Shown: piece after piece, positions 9,137 through 17,807 of the stretch
How the letters are laid out: each line of letters starts with the position of its first letter
Numbering within the stretch: the first letter of the stretch is position 1
Assembly: GCF_000421525.1 (NCBI RefSeq)
Contig: NZ_ATXE01000003.1
Coordinates: 124,001 to 188,000, forward strand
Length of the DNA: 64,000 bases
Reading direction: 5' to 3'
Source: Aestuariimicrobium kwangyangense DSM 21549
GTDB lineage: Bacteria > Actinomycetota > Actinomycetes > Propionibacteriales > Propionibacteriaceae
The notes under the pieces: model-generated
Told to the model about the DNA's origin: nothing
Seen by the model: only the letters and a program-made list of their open reading frames with translations
Database searches by the model: none
Program-made: the position numbers and the translations under genes

Positions 9137-10435
9137 GTGCCCACCGACCAGTTGAGGATCGCCCAGCTCGCCAACTTCGTGGGGCCCGTCTCGGGTGGCA
9201 TGAAGGTGGCCATCGACCAGTTGGGCAAGGGTTACGTCGCCGCGGGGCACGAGCGCATCCTGGTGATACCCGGGCAGGTCGACTCCGAGCAGGAGGACGA
9301 GTTCGGCCTCGTCGTGCGCGTGAGGGCCCCCCGCATCTCGAAGGACTACCGGATGATCGCCCGCCCGTGGCGAGCGCTCGACGTGCTGGACCGGTTCAGG
9401 CCGACCACCATCGAGGTCAGTGACAAGTGGACCCTCTCGCCGGCGGCTCGTTGGGCCCGGCGACGTGACATCGGCTCGATCCTGTTCAGCCACGAACGCT
9501 TGGACGACATGCTGGGCATGTGGCTCCGGCGCCAGTTCGGCGTCGAGTCGGCTGTCGGTGGACTCAACCGGCAGCTGTCGAAGAGGTTCGACGCGGTCGT
9601 CACCACCAGCCAGTACGCCGCCGAGGAGTTCGAGAACACAGGGGCCCGGTTGTGGCACGTGCCCCTCGGGGTCGACCTCGAGACCTTCCACCCCTCGGTC
9701 GGGCGGCCGGCCGATGACGGGGTGCTCAAGCTCTGCTACGTGGGCCGGATGAGCCGTGAGAAGAGCCCCCATCTGGCCGTCCAAGCAGCCGTCGAGTTGC
9801 ACCGGCGAGGACGACCGGTACGTCTCGACATGTACGGGGTCGGCCCCGACACCGAGGAACTGCGTGAGCTGGCCGGCGATGCGCCCGTCGTCTTCCACGG
9901 GTTCGTCCAGGGCCGCGACGAGGTGGCCCGCAAGTTCGCGGCCAGCGACATCTCGTTGTCGGTCTGCCCGGCCGAGACCTTCGGTCTCGCGGTGCTCGAG
10001 GCGATGGCCTGTGGCACCCCGGTCGTCACCGCCACCCGCGGTGGGGCCAGCGAACTGGTCGACGCCACCTCCGGGGAGTCCGGACGCCCCGACGCCCGCG
10101 GGATCGCCGACGCGGTCGAGCGGCTCGTCCCGCGACTCTCGGACGACCTGCGGCGCACCGCGCGGACCAGGGCCGAGCAGTACACCTGGCAGGCCTCGGT
10201 CGACCTGATGCTCGACCTGCACCGCCGGCTGGCCGACCCCGTCGCCCGGGCCGACTGGCTGAGGAGCGGGGGGCCGGCACGAGCCGCCGCCACCCGCGGG
10301 CGGGCGTCCGGAGCCGACCCGACGTCCGGTACCCACCCGACCATGACCGAGTCGACCGTGACCGACCCGACCATGACCGACCCGGCCAACACCGATCCGG
10401 CCAACACCGACCAGCACGGGGGAGCCCAGCAGTGA
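9137..10435 (+). CDS. GT4-type glycosyltransferase
   Basis: Retaining, GT-B-fold glycosyltransferase that moves a sugar from a nucleotide donor to a lipid or glycan; donor and acceptor are not evident. The N-terminal half begins LRIAQLANFVGPVSGGMKVAIDQL, the usual GG loop of family 4. The C-terminal half has LCYVGRMSREKSPHLAVQA and the donor-binding E-x7-E region CPAETFGLAVLEAMACGTPVV. The last 25 residues are a low-complexity Thr/Asp/Pro tail (TMTDPANTDPANTD) encoded by imperfect tandem repeats at about 10340-10410, probably disordered. The stop overlaps the next start (TGATG), so the two genes are co-translated. Confidence 0.85.
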   Translation: MPTDQLRIAQLANFVGPVSGGMKVAIDQLGKGYVAAGHERILVIPGQVDSEQEDEFGLVVRVRAPRISKDYRMIARPWRALDVLDRFRPTTIEVSDKWTLSPAARWARRRDIGSILFSHERLDDMLGMWLRRQFGVESAVGGLNRQLSKRFDAVVTTSQYAAEEFENTGARLWHVPLGVDLETFHPSVGRPADDGVLKLCYVGRMSREKSPHLAVQAAVELHRRGRPVRLDMYGVGPDTEELRELAGDAPVVFHGFVQGRDEVARKFAASDISLSVCPAETFGLAVLEAMACGTPVVTATRGGASELVDATSGESGRPDARGIADAVERLVPRLSDDLRRTARTRAEQYTWQASVDLMLDLHRRLADPVARADWLRSGGPARAAATRGRASGADPTSGTHPTMTESTVTDPTMTDPANTDPANTDQHGGAQQ

Positions 10436-11049
10436 TGAAGATGTCCAGCCTCGTCCGACTCGCCACCGTGCTCGGCATCGGCGCCGTCACCCCCGTGGTG
10501 GCGCTCGCCCCGAGGCCCAGGGGTGGCGACCTGACCGTCGACGACCTGGTCCGACAGGTGTCGGCGTCCTCCCTGCAGGGTTGGCACCTGGTCGACCACG
10601 CCACAGCGGTCGTGCATGCCTCATTCGACCACTACTCCGCCTGGCACCTGTGGGAGACCCCGGCGCAGGCGCTGGCGGGCGGGCGAGGCTCGTCGGTGCA
10701 GGTGAACCAGGTGTTGGCCGAGGTGCTCGACGGACTGGGGTTCGACGTCGAACTGGTGCACGCGGCCAGGGTCAGGTTCGGAGGCAACCCGTGGTGGCAC
10801 GCGGGTCACCTGTGGGCCCGGGTGAGCATCGGCGACGACCTGCGCGACGTGTGCGCGGTGGACGGACGCAACCGGGCTGGTCACGTGGTGTTCACCCCGC
10901 TCACCGAGGTGCGCGAGGTGCACCCGTGGACCGTGCCCGCGGGCATGCTGGGGCTGGCTCCCTTCGTGGTGGTGCAGGTCTGGCGACAGTTGCTGCTCGG
11001 CGACGAGGTGCCGAGCTGGATGTACCGCCCCTTCGACCAGAGAGCCTGA
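10435..11049 (+). CDS. Small transglutaminase-like protein, putative
   Basis: A 204-residue protein I do not recognise with certainty. After a short hydrophobic N-terminus (LVRLATVLGIGAVTPVVALAP) it has a pattern like the transglutaminase/arylamine N-acetyltransferase fold: a helix at GRGSSVQVNQVLAEVLDGLGF where the catalytic Cys would sit, then HAGHLWARVSIGDDLRDV where the His and Asp would sit. The usual Cys appears to be Ser, so it may be inactive or use another chemistry. It is translationally coupled to the glycosyltransferase (1-bp overlap). GTG 10432 and ATG 10441 are alternative starts. Confidence 0.5.
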   Translation: MKMSSLVRLATVLGIGAVTPVVALAPRPRGGDLTVDDLVRQVSASSLQGWHLVDHATAVVHASFDHYSAWHLWETPAQALAGGRGSSVQVNQVLAEVLDGLGFDVELVHAARVRFGGNPWWHAGHLWARVSIGDDLRDVCAVDGRNRAGHVVFTPLTEVREVHPWTVPAGMLGLAPFVVVQVWRQLLLGDEVPSWMYRPFDQRA

Positions 11050-11055
11050 CGTTCC

Positions 11056-12594
11056 TTGCGCGCTGAGCCTGCCGACCCCCGCCCCACCAGTCCTGAACCC
11101 GTCAGCGCCGATCAGCGACCCAACATCATCCTGATCTGCGTCGACCAGATGCGTGGCGACACCATGTCGTCGGCGGGGCACCCCGTGGTGCAGACCCCGA
11201 ACCTCGACGAATTGGTGGCCACCGGGACAGCCTTCTCGTCGGCCTACTCGGCGACCCCGACCTGTGTGCCGGCGCGGGTGGCGCTGTTCACGGGGCAGTC
11301 GCAGGAGCGGCACGGCCGTTACGGCTATCGCGAGGGAGTTCGGTTCCAGGAGGCCCACCCCGTGACCCTGCAGGGCACCTTGCGCGAGGCCGGCTACCAG
11401 ACCCAGGCGATCGGCAAGATGCACGTGTGGCCCGAGCGGGCGCGGTGCGGTTTCGACAACGTGCTGCTGCACGACGGGTTCCTGCACTTCGCGCGCGGAC
11501 GACACCCCCGCCATGAGGACAATGACGACTACCTGACCTGGCTGCGACGCCAGCCCGGCCTGGCCGCAGCCGACATCGACGACCACGGGGTGGGCTGCAA
11601 TGACGTCGTCGGCCGTCCCTTCGACAAGGACGAACGCGTGCACCCCTCGACCTGGGCGATGACCGAGGCGGTCGACTTCCTGAAGCGGCGCGATCCCACC
11701 TCGCCCTTCTTCCTCTACCTGTCGTTCCACCGGCCGCACGGGCCATTCGACCCGCCCCAGTGGGCGTGGGACCTCTACCGCGACGCCGACGTCGCCGAAC
11801 CATCCGTGGGGGACTGGGAGGACGAGCTGCCGGGTCGCCGTGACCACCGCATCCGGGCCCAGTTCGGACGTCGCTCCCGGGCCGTGCGCGAACAGGTGCT
11901 CCGCGGTTACTGGGGCAACATCACCCACATCGACCTGCAACTCAACCGCCTGCACGAGACCTTGACGGCGCGCGGTCTGGCGCACAACACCGTGATCTGC
12001 TTCGTCTCCGACCACGGGGACATGATGGGCGACCACCACCTCTACCAGAAGGCGGTCGGCTACGAGGGCAGCGCTCGCGTGCCGTTCGTCGTGCAGGTGC
12101 CCGGTGGTCACGGGGCCGCAGCAGGGCGGTGGCGAGACGAGGTGGTCGAGTTGCGCGACCTCGCCCCGACCCTTCTCGACCTGGCCGGTGTCGACATCCC
12201 CGACGAGATGGACGGGCGATCCCTGGTGCCCCTGCTGGCCGGGGCCGAGCCGCAGGACTGGCGCGACCACCTGCACGGTGAGCACGTGATCAACCACTTC
12301 GGTCTGGTCGAGCAGATGCACTGGGTGACCGACGGCAGCAGCAAGTTCTGCTGGTTCTCGGGCTCAGGGCGCGAGCAGTTCTTCGACCTGGTCGACGACC
12401 CGGGAGAGTGCCACGACCTGGTCGACCACCCGGGCCGGCTCGCCGAGGTCGACGCCTGGCGGGCCCGGCTGGTGGCCGACCTGTCCGGGCGCGAGGAGGG
12501 GTTCGTCCGTCTCACCGATGACGGCGCCCCAGAACTCGTCCCGGGGCGTCCGATCTCGTCGTGCGCGAGTTGGGTGCCCTCGGCCGCCCACTGA
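11056..12594 (+). CDS. Sulfatase (formylglycine-dependent)
   Basis: Type I sulfatase of the alkaline phosphatase superfamily that hydrolyses sulfate esters. The 512-residue product shows the metal site RPNIILICVDQMRGD, the maturation motif C70-VPAR (CxPxR, whose Cys becomes formylglycine), the active-site segment AIGKMHVW (compare GKWH), and DHGDMMGDHHLYQK. No signal peptide is seen, so it probably acts in the cytoplasm on imported sugars. The TTG start at 11056 is inferred because the frame opens there and the next Met lies inside the metal site. It lies 6 bp after the transglutaminase-like gene and 226 bp before the sugar importer. The activating enzyme is not in the window. Confidence 0.88.
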   Translation: MRAEPADPRPTSPEPVSADQRPNIILICVDQMRGDTMSSAGHPVVQTPNLDELVATGTAFSSAYSATPTCVPARVALFTGQSQERHGRYGYREGVRFQEAHPVTLQGTLREAGYQTQAIGKMHVWPERARCGFDNVLLHDGFLHFARGRHPRHEDNDDYLTWLRRQPGLAAADIDDHGVGCNDVVGRPFDKDERVHPSTWAMTEAVDFLKRRDPTSPFFLYLSFHRPHGPFDPPQWAWDLYRDADVAEPSVGDWEDELPGRRDHRIRAQFGRRSRAVREQVLRGYWGNITHIDLQLNRLHETLTARGLAHNTVICFVSDHGDMMGDHHLYQKAVGYEGSARVPFVVQVPGGHGAAAGRWRDEVVELRDLAPTLLDLAGVDIPDEMDGRSLVPLLAGAEPQDWRDHLHGEHVINHFGLVEQMHWVTDGSSKFCWFSGSGREQFFDLVDDPGECHDLVDHPGRLAEVDAWRARLVADLSGREEGFVRLTDDGAPELVPGRPISSCASWVPSAAH

Positions 12595-12633
12595 CCTCAC
12601 TGAATGGCTGGCACCAATTTCCGGGAGAGTCGC

Positions 12634-12660
12634 ACGGGAAACCGTCAGGAGCGGTCCCGT
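12634..12660 (+). terminator. Stem-loop after the sulfatase gene
   Basis: ACGGG (12634-12638) pairs with CCCGT (12656-12660), and ACCG (12641-12644) with CGGT (12652-12655), leaving an AA bulge and a 7-nt loop. No T-run follows, so it may act as a partial or factor-dependent terminator or an mRNA end stabiliser. Confidence 0.35.
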
Positions 12661-12683
12661 CGACAACGCGATCGCCCTGAACC

Positions 12684-12700
12684 GCTCACCGGAGGTGAGC
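12684..12700. repeat. Perfect inverted repeat GCTCACC-GGA-GGTGAGC
   Basis: Seven-base perfect arms with a 3-nt centre in the control region before the importer operon. It could be a second operator or a small hairpin, and lies 41 bp upstream of the LacI-type site. Confidence 0.45.
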
Positions 12701-12741
12701 ACTCCGCCCACGGGTTGGGACGTTCCTCCTGTCAACGACCT

Positions 12742-12755
12742 GTGAATCGATTTAC
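12742..12755. promoter_or_regulatory. LacI-family operator before the importer operon
   Basis: GTGAATCGATTTAC is a 14-bp palindrome with one mismatch and a central CG, the typical layout of LacI/GalR-family sites. It lies 66 bp before the first importer gene. The LacI gene at 21990 is the last gene of the same run, so autoregulation by this protein is the simplest reading. A possible -10 (TTTACT, 12751-12756) overlaps the site. Confidence 0.6.
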
Positions 12756-12820
12756 TTGCCGTCAGTTCCCCAGCCGACCCGCGTCGGGCGGCTGACCTCT
12801 GACTCACATGGCGGTGACGA

Positions 12821-13945
12821 ATGGCGCAGATGGTCGTCGAACCCACGACCCCCTTGGGGTCCGGCCCGCGCGCAATCCCGACCGAGGCCCCGCTCAGCCC
12901 TCGCCACACCGGGCGACTGCGCCTGCCGGGCGGGCTGGGGGCAGGCCGTGCCCGATTCTTCTTGCGGCGCGTCAGTGCTTACCTGGTGGTTGCCTGGGCT
13001 GCGGTGACGCTCAACTTCATCATTCCGCGCTTCATGCCCGGGGACCCCGCCGAGGCCGTGCTCCGTCGCATCCAGTTCAACACCGGACGAGCCCCCCTGC
13101 ACTCAGAGATCGAGGCCGTCCGCCGCATCTACGGCGACCCGCAGAAGAACATCATCGGCCAGTACTTCGACTACTGGTCGGGGGTCATCCACTTCGACTT
13201 CGGTGTCTCGACCACCAGCTACCCGACCCCGGTCTCGGAGCTCATCCTGCAGGCCTTGCCGTGGACGGTGTTCCTGGTCGGAAGCACCACCCTGATCGCC
13301 TGGCTGATCGGCACGGCGCTCGGTGCCCTGATGGGATGGAAGCCGGGCAACACCTTCGACTCGATCTTCGCCCCGGTCACCACCTTCTTCCACGCCTTCC
13401 CCGGCTTCTGGCTGGGGCTGGTGTTGCTGTGGATCTTCGCCATCAAGCTGCAGTGGCTGCCCGTCTCGGGCGGCTACGACCCGAACGTGCCGTTCTCGCT
13501 GGGCAACTTCTGGTTCGTCCTGTCGGTCATCTTCTACGGCGCGCTGCCGATGTTCGCGCTCATCTTCATCGGGTTCAACGGCTGGCTCTTCTCGATGCGC
13601 AACGTCATGGTGGCCACCGTCACCGAGGACTACGTGCTGCTGGCCCGGGCCAAGGGCCTCAAGGAGTCGACCATCCTGATGCGCTACGCGGCACGCAACG
13701 CCCTGCTGCCCAACGTCACGGGGCTCGCCATGGCCATCGGCGGGGTGATCGGCGGCACCGTGCTGATCGAGGCCGTGTTCACCTACCCGGGCATGGGCTT
13801 CCTGCTGCAGAACGCCATCACCCAACACGACTTCCCGACCATGCAGACGGTGCTGCTGATGCTCACCGCCTGCGCCATCGTCGCCAACTTCGTGGCCGAT
13901 TCCATCTACGTCCTGCTCGACCCCCGGGTCGCCGACACCAACTGA
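12821..13945 (+). CDS. ABC importer permease, DppB/OppB type
   Basis: First inner-membrane subunit of a peptide/opine/nickel-class ABC importer, 374 residues. After a soluble N-terminus of about 45 residues comes helix 1 (VSAYLVVAWAAVTLNFIIPRFMPGDPAE); the RFMPGDPAE segment is typical of DppB proteins. Four further helices follow, with the coupling motif EDYVLLARAKGLKESTILMRYAARNALLP (the EAA loop) around residues 268-296. In this locus the class seems adapted to oligosaccharides, given the GH35, oxidoreductase and LacI genes downstream. ATG 12821 is used; ATG 12830 is possible. Confidence 0.92.
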   Translation: MAQMVVEPTTPLGSGPRAIPTEAPLSPRHTGRLRLPGGLGAGRARFFLRRVSAYLVVAWAAVTLNFIIPRFMPGDPAEAVLRRIQFNTGRAPLHSEIEAVRRIYGDPQKNIIGQYFDYWSGVIHFDFGVSTTSYPTPVSELILQALPWTVFLVGSTTLIAWLIGTALGALMGWKPGNTFDSIFAPVTTFFHAFPGFWLGLVLLWIFAIKLQWLPVSGGYDPNVPFSLGNFWFVLSVIFYGALPMFALIFIGFNGWLFSMRNVMVATVTEDYVLLARAKGLKESTILMRYAARNALLPNVTGLAMAIGGVIGGTVLIEAVFTYPGMGFLLQNAITQHDFPTMQTVLLMLTACAIVANFVADSIYVLLDPRVADTN

Positions 13946-13954
13946 GGGGCTGAC

Positions 13955-14884
13955 ATGTTCGAGGGTTTCCTCAAGAACCGCCGGGTGCAGTGGGGCCTGG
14001 GCATCTTCGGTGCGTTCGTGTTCGTCGCAGTCTTCGGCGACCTGTTGATCAAGCTGGTCGGGTGGGGTCCGCTGGACGTCGACTACGACGCCCTCCACAC
14101 CGGCCCGGGTCACGGTGGCCACCTGCTGGGCACCACCATCTCGGGCCAGGACGTCCTGGCCCAGCTGATCTCGGGCGCCCGCGGTTCGATGGCGGTCGGC
14201 ACCCTGTCGGCCCTGTTGGCGATCGCGCTGGGTGCATTCATCGGGGTCTCGTCCGGCTTCTTCGGCGGCACCTACGACACGGTGATGAACGGCATCACCA
14301 ACGTGTTCATGACGATGCCCTCGTTCGCCCTGACCCTGATCGCGGCCGGCTACATCTCCGCTGCCGGAGGCCCGGGCAGCAATGCCATGGGCTGGGCGTT
14401 GATGGCGTTCCTGATCGGCATCTTCGAGTGGCCGGGCATGGCTCGCTACCTGCGCGCGCAGACGCTCACCCTGCGCAGCCGCGACTGGGCGATGGCAACC
14501 AAACTGCTCGGCGAGTCACGGATGCGGATGATCTTCTCGGAGGTCTTCCCGCACCTGCTGGGCATCGTCTCGGCCACGTTCCTGCGCGCCATCATGGCCG
14601 GCATCCTCGCCGAGGCCGGACTGAACTTCCTCGGCGTCTCCACCGGAGGCGTCATCAGCTGGGGAACCATGATCACCAACGCCCAGAACCAGGGGGCCCT
14701 GACCCTCGGCTGGTGGTGGTGGTTCCTCACCCCAGGTTTGGCCATCGCGTTCATCGGCACCGCCGCCGCCCTGGTCAACTTCGGCCTCGACGAGGTCACC
14801 AACCCGAAGCTGCGCACCGGCAACGCCGGTGCGGTCAACCGCTTCATCAAGGCCCAACGGCGCGCCGCCCGGGCCTCCGCCTGA
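13955..14884 (+). CDS. ABC importer permease, DppC/OppC type
   Basis: Second membrane subunit of the same importer, 309 residues, 9 bp after the first. Helix 1 is WGLGIFGAFVFVAVFGDLLIKLVG. The periplasmic-facing segment HLLGTTISGQDVLAQLISGARGS is the family hallmark (GTDxxGRDV in typical DppC). The EAA loop reads SRDWAMATKLLGESRMRMIFSEVFPHLLG. It also contains the usual FLGVSTGGVISWG motif late in the protein. It forms a heterodimeric pore with the upstream permease. Confidence 0.92.
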   Translation: MFEGFLKNRRVQWGLGIFGAFVFVAVFGDLLIKLVGWGPLDVDYDALHTGPGHGGHLLGTTISGQDVLAQLISGARGSMAVGTLSALLAIALGAFIGVSSGFFGGTYDTVMNGITNVFMTMPSFALTLIAAGYISAAGGPGSNAMGWALMAFLIGIFEWPGMARYLRAQTLTLRSRDWAMATKLLGESRMRMIFSEVFPHLLGIVSATFLRAIMAGILAEAGLNFLGVSTGGVISWGTMITNAQNQGALTLGWWWWFLTPGLAIAFIGTAAALVNFGLDEVTNPKLRTGNAGAVNRFIKAQRRAARASA

Positions 14885-14910
14885 CCCCCATCCCCGGAAG
14901 GAATCCCCCT

Positions 14911-16623
14911 ATGGCCGATCCGCGTCTCGCACGCCGGTCTCTGTTCCTGGCAGCAGCAGCTGTTGCAGGGAGCGGAGTGCTCGCCTCGTGCAGTTTCGAC
15001 AAGTCCACCAGCACCTCCACCGGCGCCACCTCGGGCAGCACGCCCGGTGGCAAGCAGTTCACCGTCGACACCCTCAACGTGAACTCGTTCGGGCCTCGTC
15101 CGTCGTTCGTCAACAACTTCTCGCCGTCATCACCGGCAGAAGGGGTCGTCGGCACCGGCTACCTCTACGAGACGCTGCTGTGGAACGACCGGCTCAATGC
15201 CAACAAGCTGTCACCCTGGCTGGCCAAGGAGTTCACCTTCGACCGGGCGGCCCGCACCATGACCATCACCCTGCGCGACGACGCGAAGTGGTCGGACGGC
15301 AAGCCGATCACCGCCGACGACGTCGTCTACACCGTGGTCGAGATGCCCAAGCAGGCCGAGAAGCAGAAGGCCAACGCCGAGACCTTCGACTTCACCGCCA
15401 CCAAGGTGGACGACCTGACGGTCACCTTCACGTGGCCCGAGGACAAGGCCAATGCCGAGGGCGACCGTGCCGTCGGCAACCTGCGCCCCAAGCCCAAGCA
15501 CGTCTACGAGAAGCAGAACCTGGCCACCTGGACCAACGCGGACGCCCCGGTGACGTCGACCCCGCTGACCCTCGAGCGGTTCACGCCCCAGCAGGTGACC
15601 TTCGCGGTGCGCGATGACCACTTCAACGGTCCCATCCCGCACGTCAAGAAGGTCAACTGGGTCACCTTCGGCTCGGCTGACGTCGGCAAGAACCTGCTGC
15701 TGCAGGGCAAGATGGACCTGGCCACCCTGTCGATCCAGAACTCCGAGGACACCTTCGTCAAGCAGACCGAGGGCAACAAGTACTGGACGCTGTACGCCAA
15801 CTCGGCCGAGGGCTTCTTCTTCAACTGCGGCAAGGCCCCGTTCAACGACGTGGCAGTGCGCAAGGCGGTGTACCAGGCCATCGACACCGACAAGATCCAT
15901 GCGCTCTACGACATCGGTCTGCCCTCGATCAGCCCCACCGGCCTCGACCCGCAGATCTGGGGCGACTGGGTCAAGCCCAGCCTCACCGAGCCGCACCGAG
16001 CCGACACCGAGGCTGCCAAGAAGACCCTGGCCGACGCCGGCTGGACCGTCCAGGGGGGCAACCTCACCAAGGACGGCAAGTCGTACCCGATCAGCTACAA
16101 GACAGTGGCCGACTACACCAACTGGTCGACCTGGGCCGACGGCGTGAAGGACCAGCTCAAGACGGTGCTCGGCATCGACATCAAGGTGCTCAAGGTTCCC
16201 GACGCGCAGATCTGGGAGCAGTACAACAAGGGCGAGTTCGACATGGGCATGACCTGGGTCGCCAGCGGCACCCACATGGGCTTCGTGTACTCCGACCTCG
16301 ACTCCAAGCAGGCCATGCCTGTGGGCGAGGAGGCCAGCGCCAACCCCGGTCGCGTCAAGGACCCCGAGCTGGACGCCCTGCTCGCCAAGGCGCAGGCCGA
16401 GACCGACGAGGCCAAGCTCAAGGAGTTGGGCTACCAGATCCAGCAACTGGTGGTCGACAAGGCCTACATCGGCCCGGTCAACCCCGGCGCCAACTTCATC
16501 GAGATGAGTGGCAAGAACTGGACCGGTCTGCCCGACAAGCTCGAGGCCGGTTCGCCGGTGCCGCTGCCGTACGGCACCGCCGACACCTGGATGATGCTCC
16601 AGAAGCTCGTGCCGGTGCGCTGA
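14911..16623 (+). CDS. Extracellular solute-binding lipoprotein, family 5
   Basis: Substrate-capturing lipoprotein of the Dpp/Opp-type importer, 570 residues. The N-terminus ARRSLFLAAAAVAGSGVLASC has a twin-arginine-like start and a lipobox LAS-C27, so it is exported and lipid-anchored. The mature protein has the family 5 pattern: a Ser/Thr/Gly linker, ATG-YLYETLLW near the start, LRDDAKWSDGKPITADDVVYT, and YQAIDTDKIH followed by a long C-terminal lobe. The ligand cannot be read from sequence; neighbours point to a beta-galactoside oligosaccharide. A large hairpin follows the stop and could raise its mRNA level over that of the ATPases. Confidence 0.93.
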   Translation: MADPRLARRSLFLAAAAVAGSGVLASCSFDKSTSTSTGATSGSTPGGKQFTVDTLNVNSFGPRPSFVNNFSPSSPAEGVVGTGYLYETLLWNDRLNANKLSPWLAKEFTFDRAARTMTITLRDDAKWSDGKPITADDVVYTVVEMPKQAEKQKANAETFDFTATKVDDLTVTFTWPEDKANAEGDRAVGNLRPKPKHVYEKQNLATWTNADAPVTSTPLTLERFTPQQVTFAVRDDHFNGPIPHVKKVNWVTFGSADVGKNLLLQGKMDLATLSIQNSEDTFVKQTEGNKYWTLYANSAEGFFFNCGKAPFNDVAVRKAVYQAIDTDKIHALYDIGLPSISPTGLDPQIWGDWVKPSLTEPHRADTEAAKKTLADAGWTVQGGNLTKDGKSYPISYKTVADYTNWSTWADGVKDQLKTVLGIDIKVLKVPDAQIWEQYNKGEFDMGMTWVASGTHMGFVYSDLDSKQAMPVGEEASANPGRVKDPELDALLAKAQAETDEAKLKELGYQIQQLVVDKAYIGPVNPGANFIEMSGKNWTGLPDKLEAGSPVPLPYGTADTWMMLQKLVPVR

Positions 16624-16644
16624 CCCTCGCGGTCACCCACACGC

Positions 16645-16672
16645 GGGTGGGGGACGAGTTCGTCCCCCACCC
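16645..16672 (+). terminator. Intercistronic hairpin after the binding-protein gene
   Basis: Thirteen-base perfect arms (16645-16657 and 16660-16672) with a GT centre form a very stable stem-loop in the 122-bp gap between the binding-protein and ATPase genes. It is followed by a C-rich tract with repeated CACGAACCC-like words and no T-run. Such hairpins after binding-protein genes commonly protect upstream mRNA or attenuate downstream genes. Confidence 0.6.
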
Positions 16673-16745
16673 CACGAACCCACGAACCCCACCCCAAGAA
16701 CCCCCACCCCGAGAACCCCGAACCGACGAACAGAGAGGCGAGCAG

Positions 16746-17807
16746 GTGAGTCGACGAGAACTGGGAGAGGTGTTGCTCGAGGTCAACGACCTGAGCGTTG
16801 ACTACCTCACCCTCAAGGGGGCCGTCCGCGCTGTTGACGGCGCCACCTTCACCCTGCGGCGCGGCGAGATCCTCGGGGTCGCGGGCGAGTCGGGGTCGGG
16901 CAAGTCGACGTTGACGACCGCGATCCTGCGCCTGCAGCGTCCCCCCGCGGTCACCGCCGCAGGTCAGGTGCTGTACCACGACCAGGACGGGACGGTGACC
17001 GACCTGGTGCCGCGCACGGACGCCCAACTGCGGTCGATCCGCTGGGACAAGTTGGCCATCGTGATGCAGTCCGCCATGGACGCCCTCAACCCCGTCAAAC
17101 GGCTCGGCGACCAGTTCCGTGACGTCCTCCAGTTGCATCAGCCCAAGATGAGCAACCGGGAGGCGATCGAGCGCGCCCAGGACCTGCTCGCGATGTCGGG
17201 CATCCCGCGCGACCGCGTCAACTCCTACCCCCACGAGATGTCGGGCGGCATGCGCCAGCGGGCGCTGATCTCACTCGCCCTCGCCTGCGATCCCGAACTG
17301 GTGATCATGGACGAACCCACCACGGCCGTCGACGTGGTGATGCAGCGCACCATCATGGGTCAGGTGCTGCGGCTGCAGCGCAAGCTGGGTTTCGCGATCA
17401 TCTTCGTCACCCATGACCTGTCGCTGCTGCTGGAACTGTCCGACCGGCTGGCCATCATGTATGCGGGCAAGATCGTCGAGATCGGCCCCGCCGCCCAGCT
17501 CTACCGCGACCCGAAGCACCCCTACACCCAAGCGTTGCGCGACTCGTTCCCCCCGCTGTACGCCCCCCTGGTGAAGATGTCGGGAATCCCCGGCACCGCA
17601 CCCGACCTGATGAACCTGCCCGATGGCTGCTCGTTCGCGCCGCGATGCCCGGTGGCGATGACAGCGTGCGCGTCGGTTCGTCCGGCCCTGATCGAGGTGG
17701 GACCGGTCGATGCCGCCTGCCTGCGCAACCAGCCGGAATACGCCGACGCACCCGTGGCCGACCGGGTCGATGCCGAAGCCCTCGAGATGGAAGGAGTGTT
17801 GCGATGA
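16746..17807 (+). CDS. ABC importer ATPase, DppD/OppD type
   Basis: First of two ATPases energising the importer, 353 residues. GTG 16746 is preceded by GAGAGGCGAG; a longer reading from 16647 runs through the hairpin and a Pro-rich non-coding stretch and was rejected. Walker A is GESGSGKST, the Q-loop region [18 protein letters not shown], the signature [10 protein letters not shown], and Walker [13 protein letters not shown]. The C-terminal extension has the OppD/F motif [13 protein letters not shown] and cysteines ([20 protein letters not shown]) that in relatives hold an iron-sulfur cluster. Its stop overlaps the next ATG (ATGA). Confidence 0.93.
   Translation: MSRRELGEVLLEVNDLSVDYLTLKGAVRAVDGATFTLRRGEILGVAGESGSGKSTLTTAILRLQRPPAVTAAGQVLYHDQDGTVTDLVPRTDAQLRSIRWDKLAIVMQSAMDALNPVKRLGDQFRDVLQLHQPKMSNREAIERAQDLLAMSGIPRDRVNSYPHEMSGGMRQRALISLALACDPELVIMDEPTTAVDVVMQRTIMGQVLRLQRKLGFAIIFVTHDLSLLLELSDRLAIMYAGKIVEIGPAAQLYRDPKHPYTQALRDSFPPLYAPLVKMSGIPGTAPDLMNLPDGCSFAPRCPVAMTACASVRPALIEVGPVDAACLRNQPEYADAPVADRVDAEALEMEGVLR

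Noticed and set aside
10621-12321. Antisense frame over the sulfatase
   Set aside because: His/Val/Gly-rich shadow with no motif, while the sense strand has a complete sulfatase.
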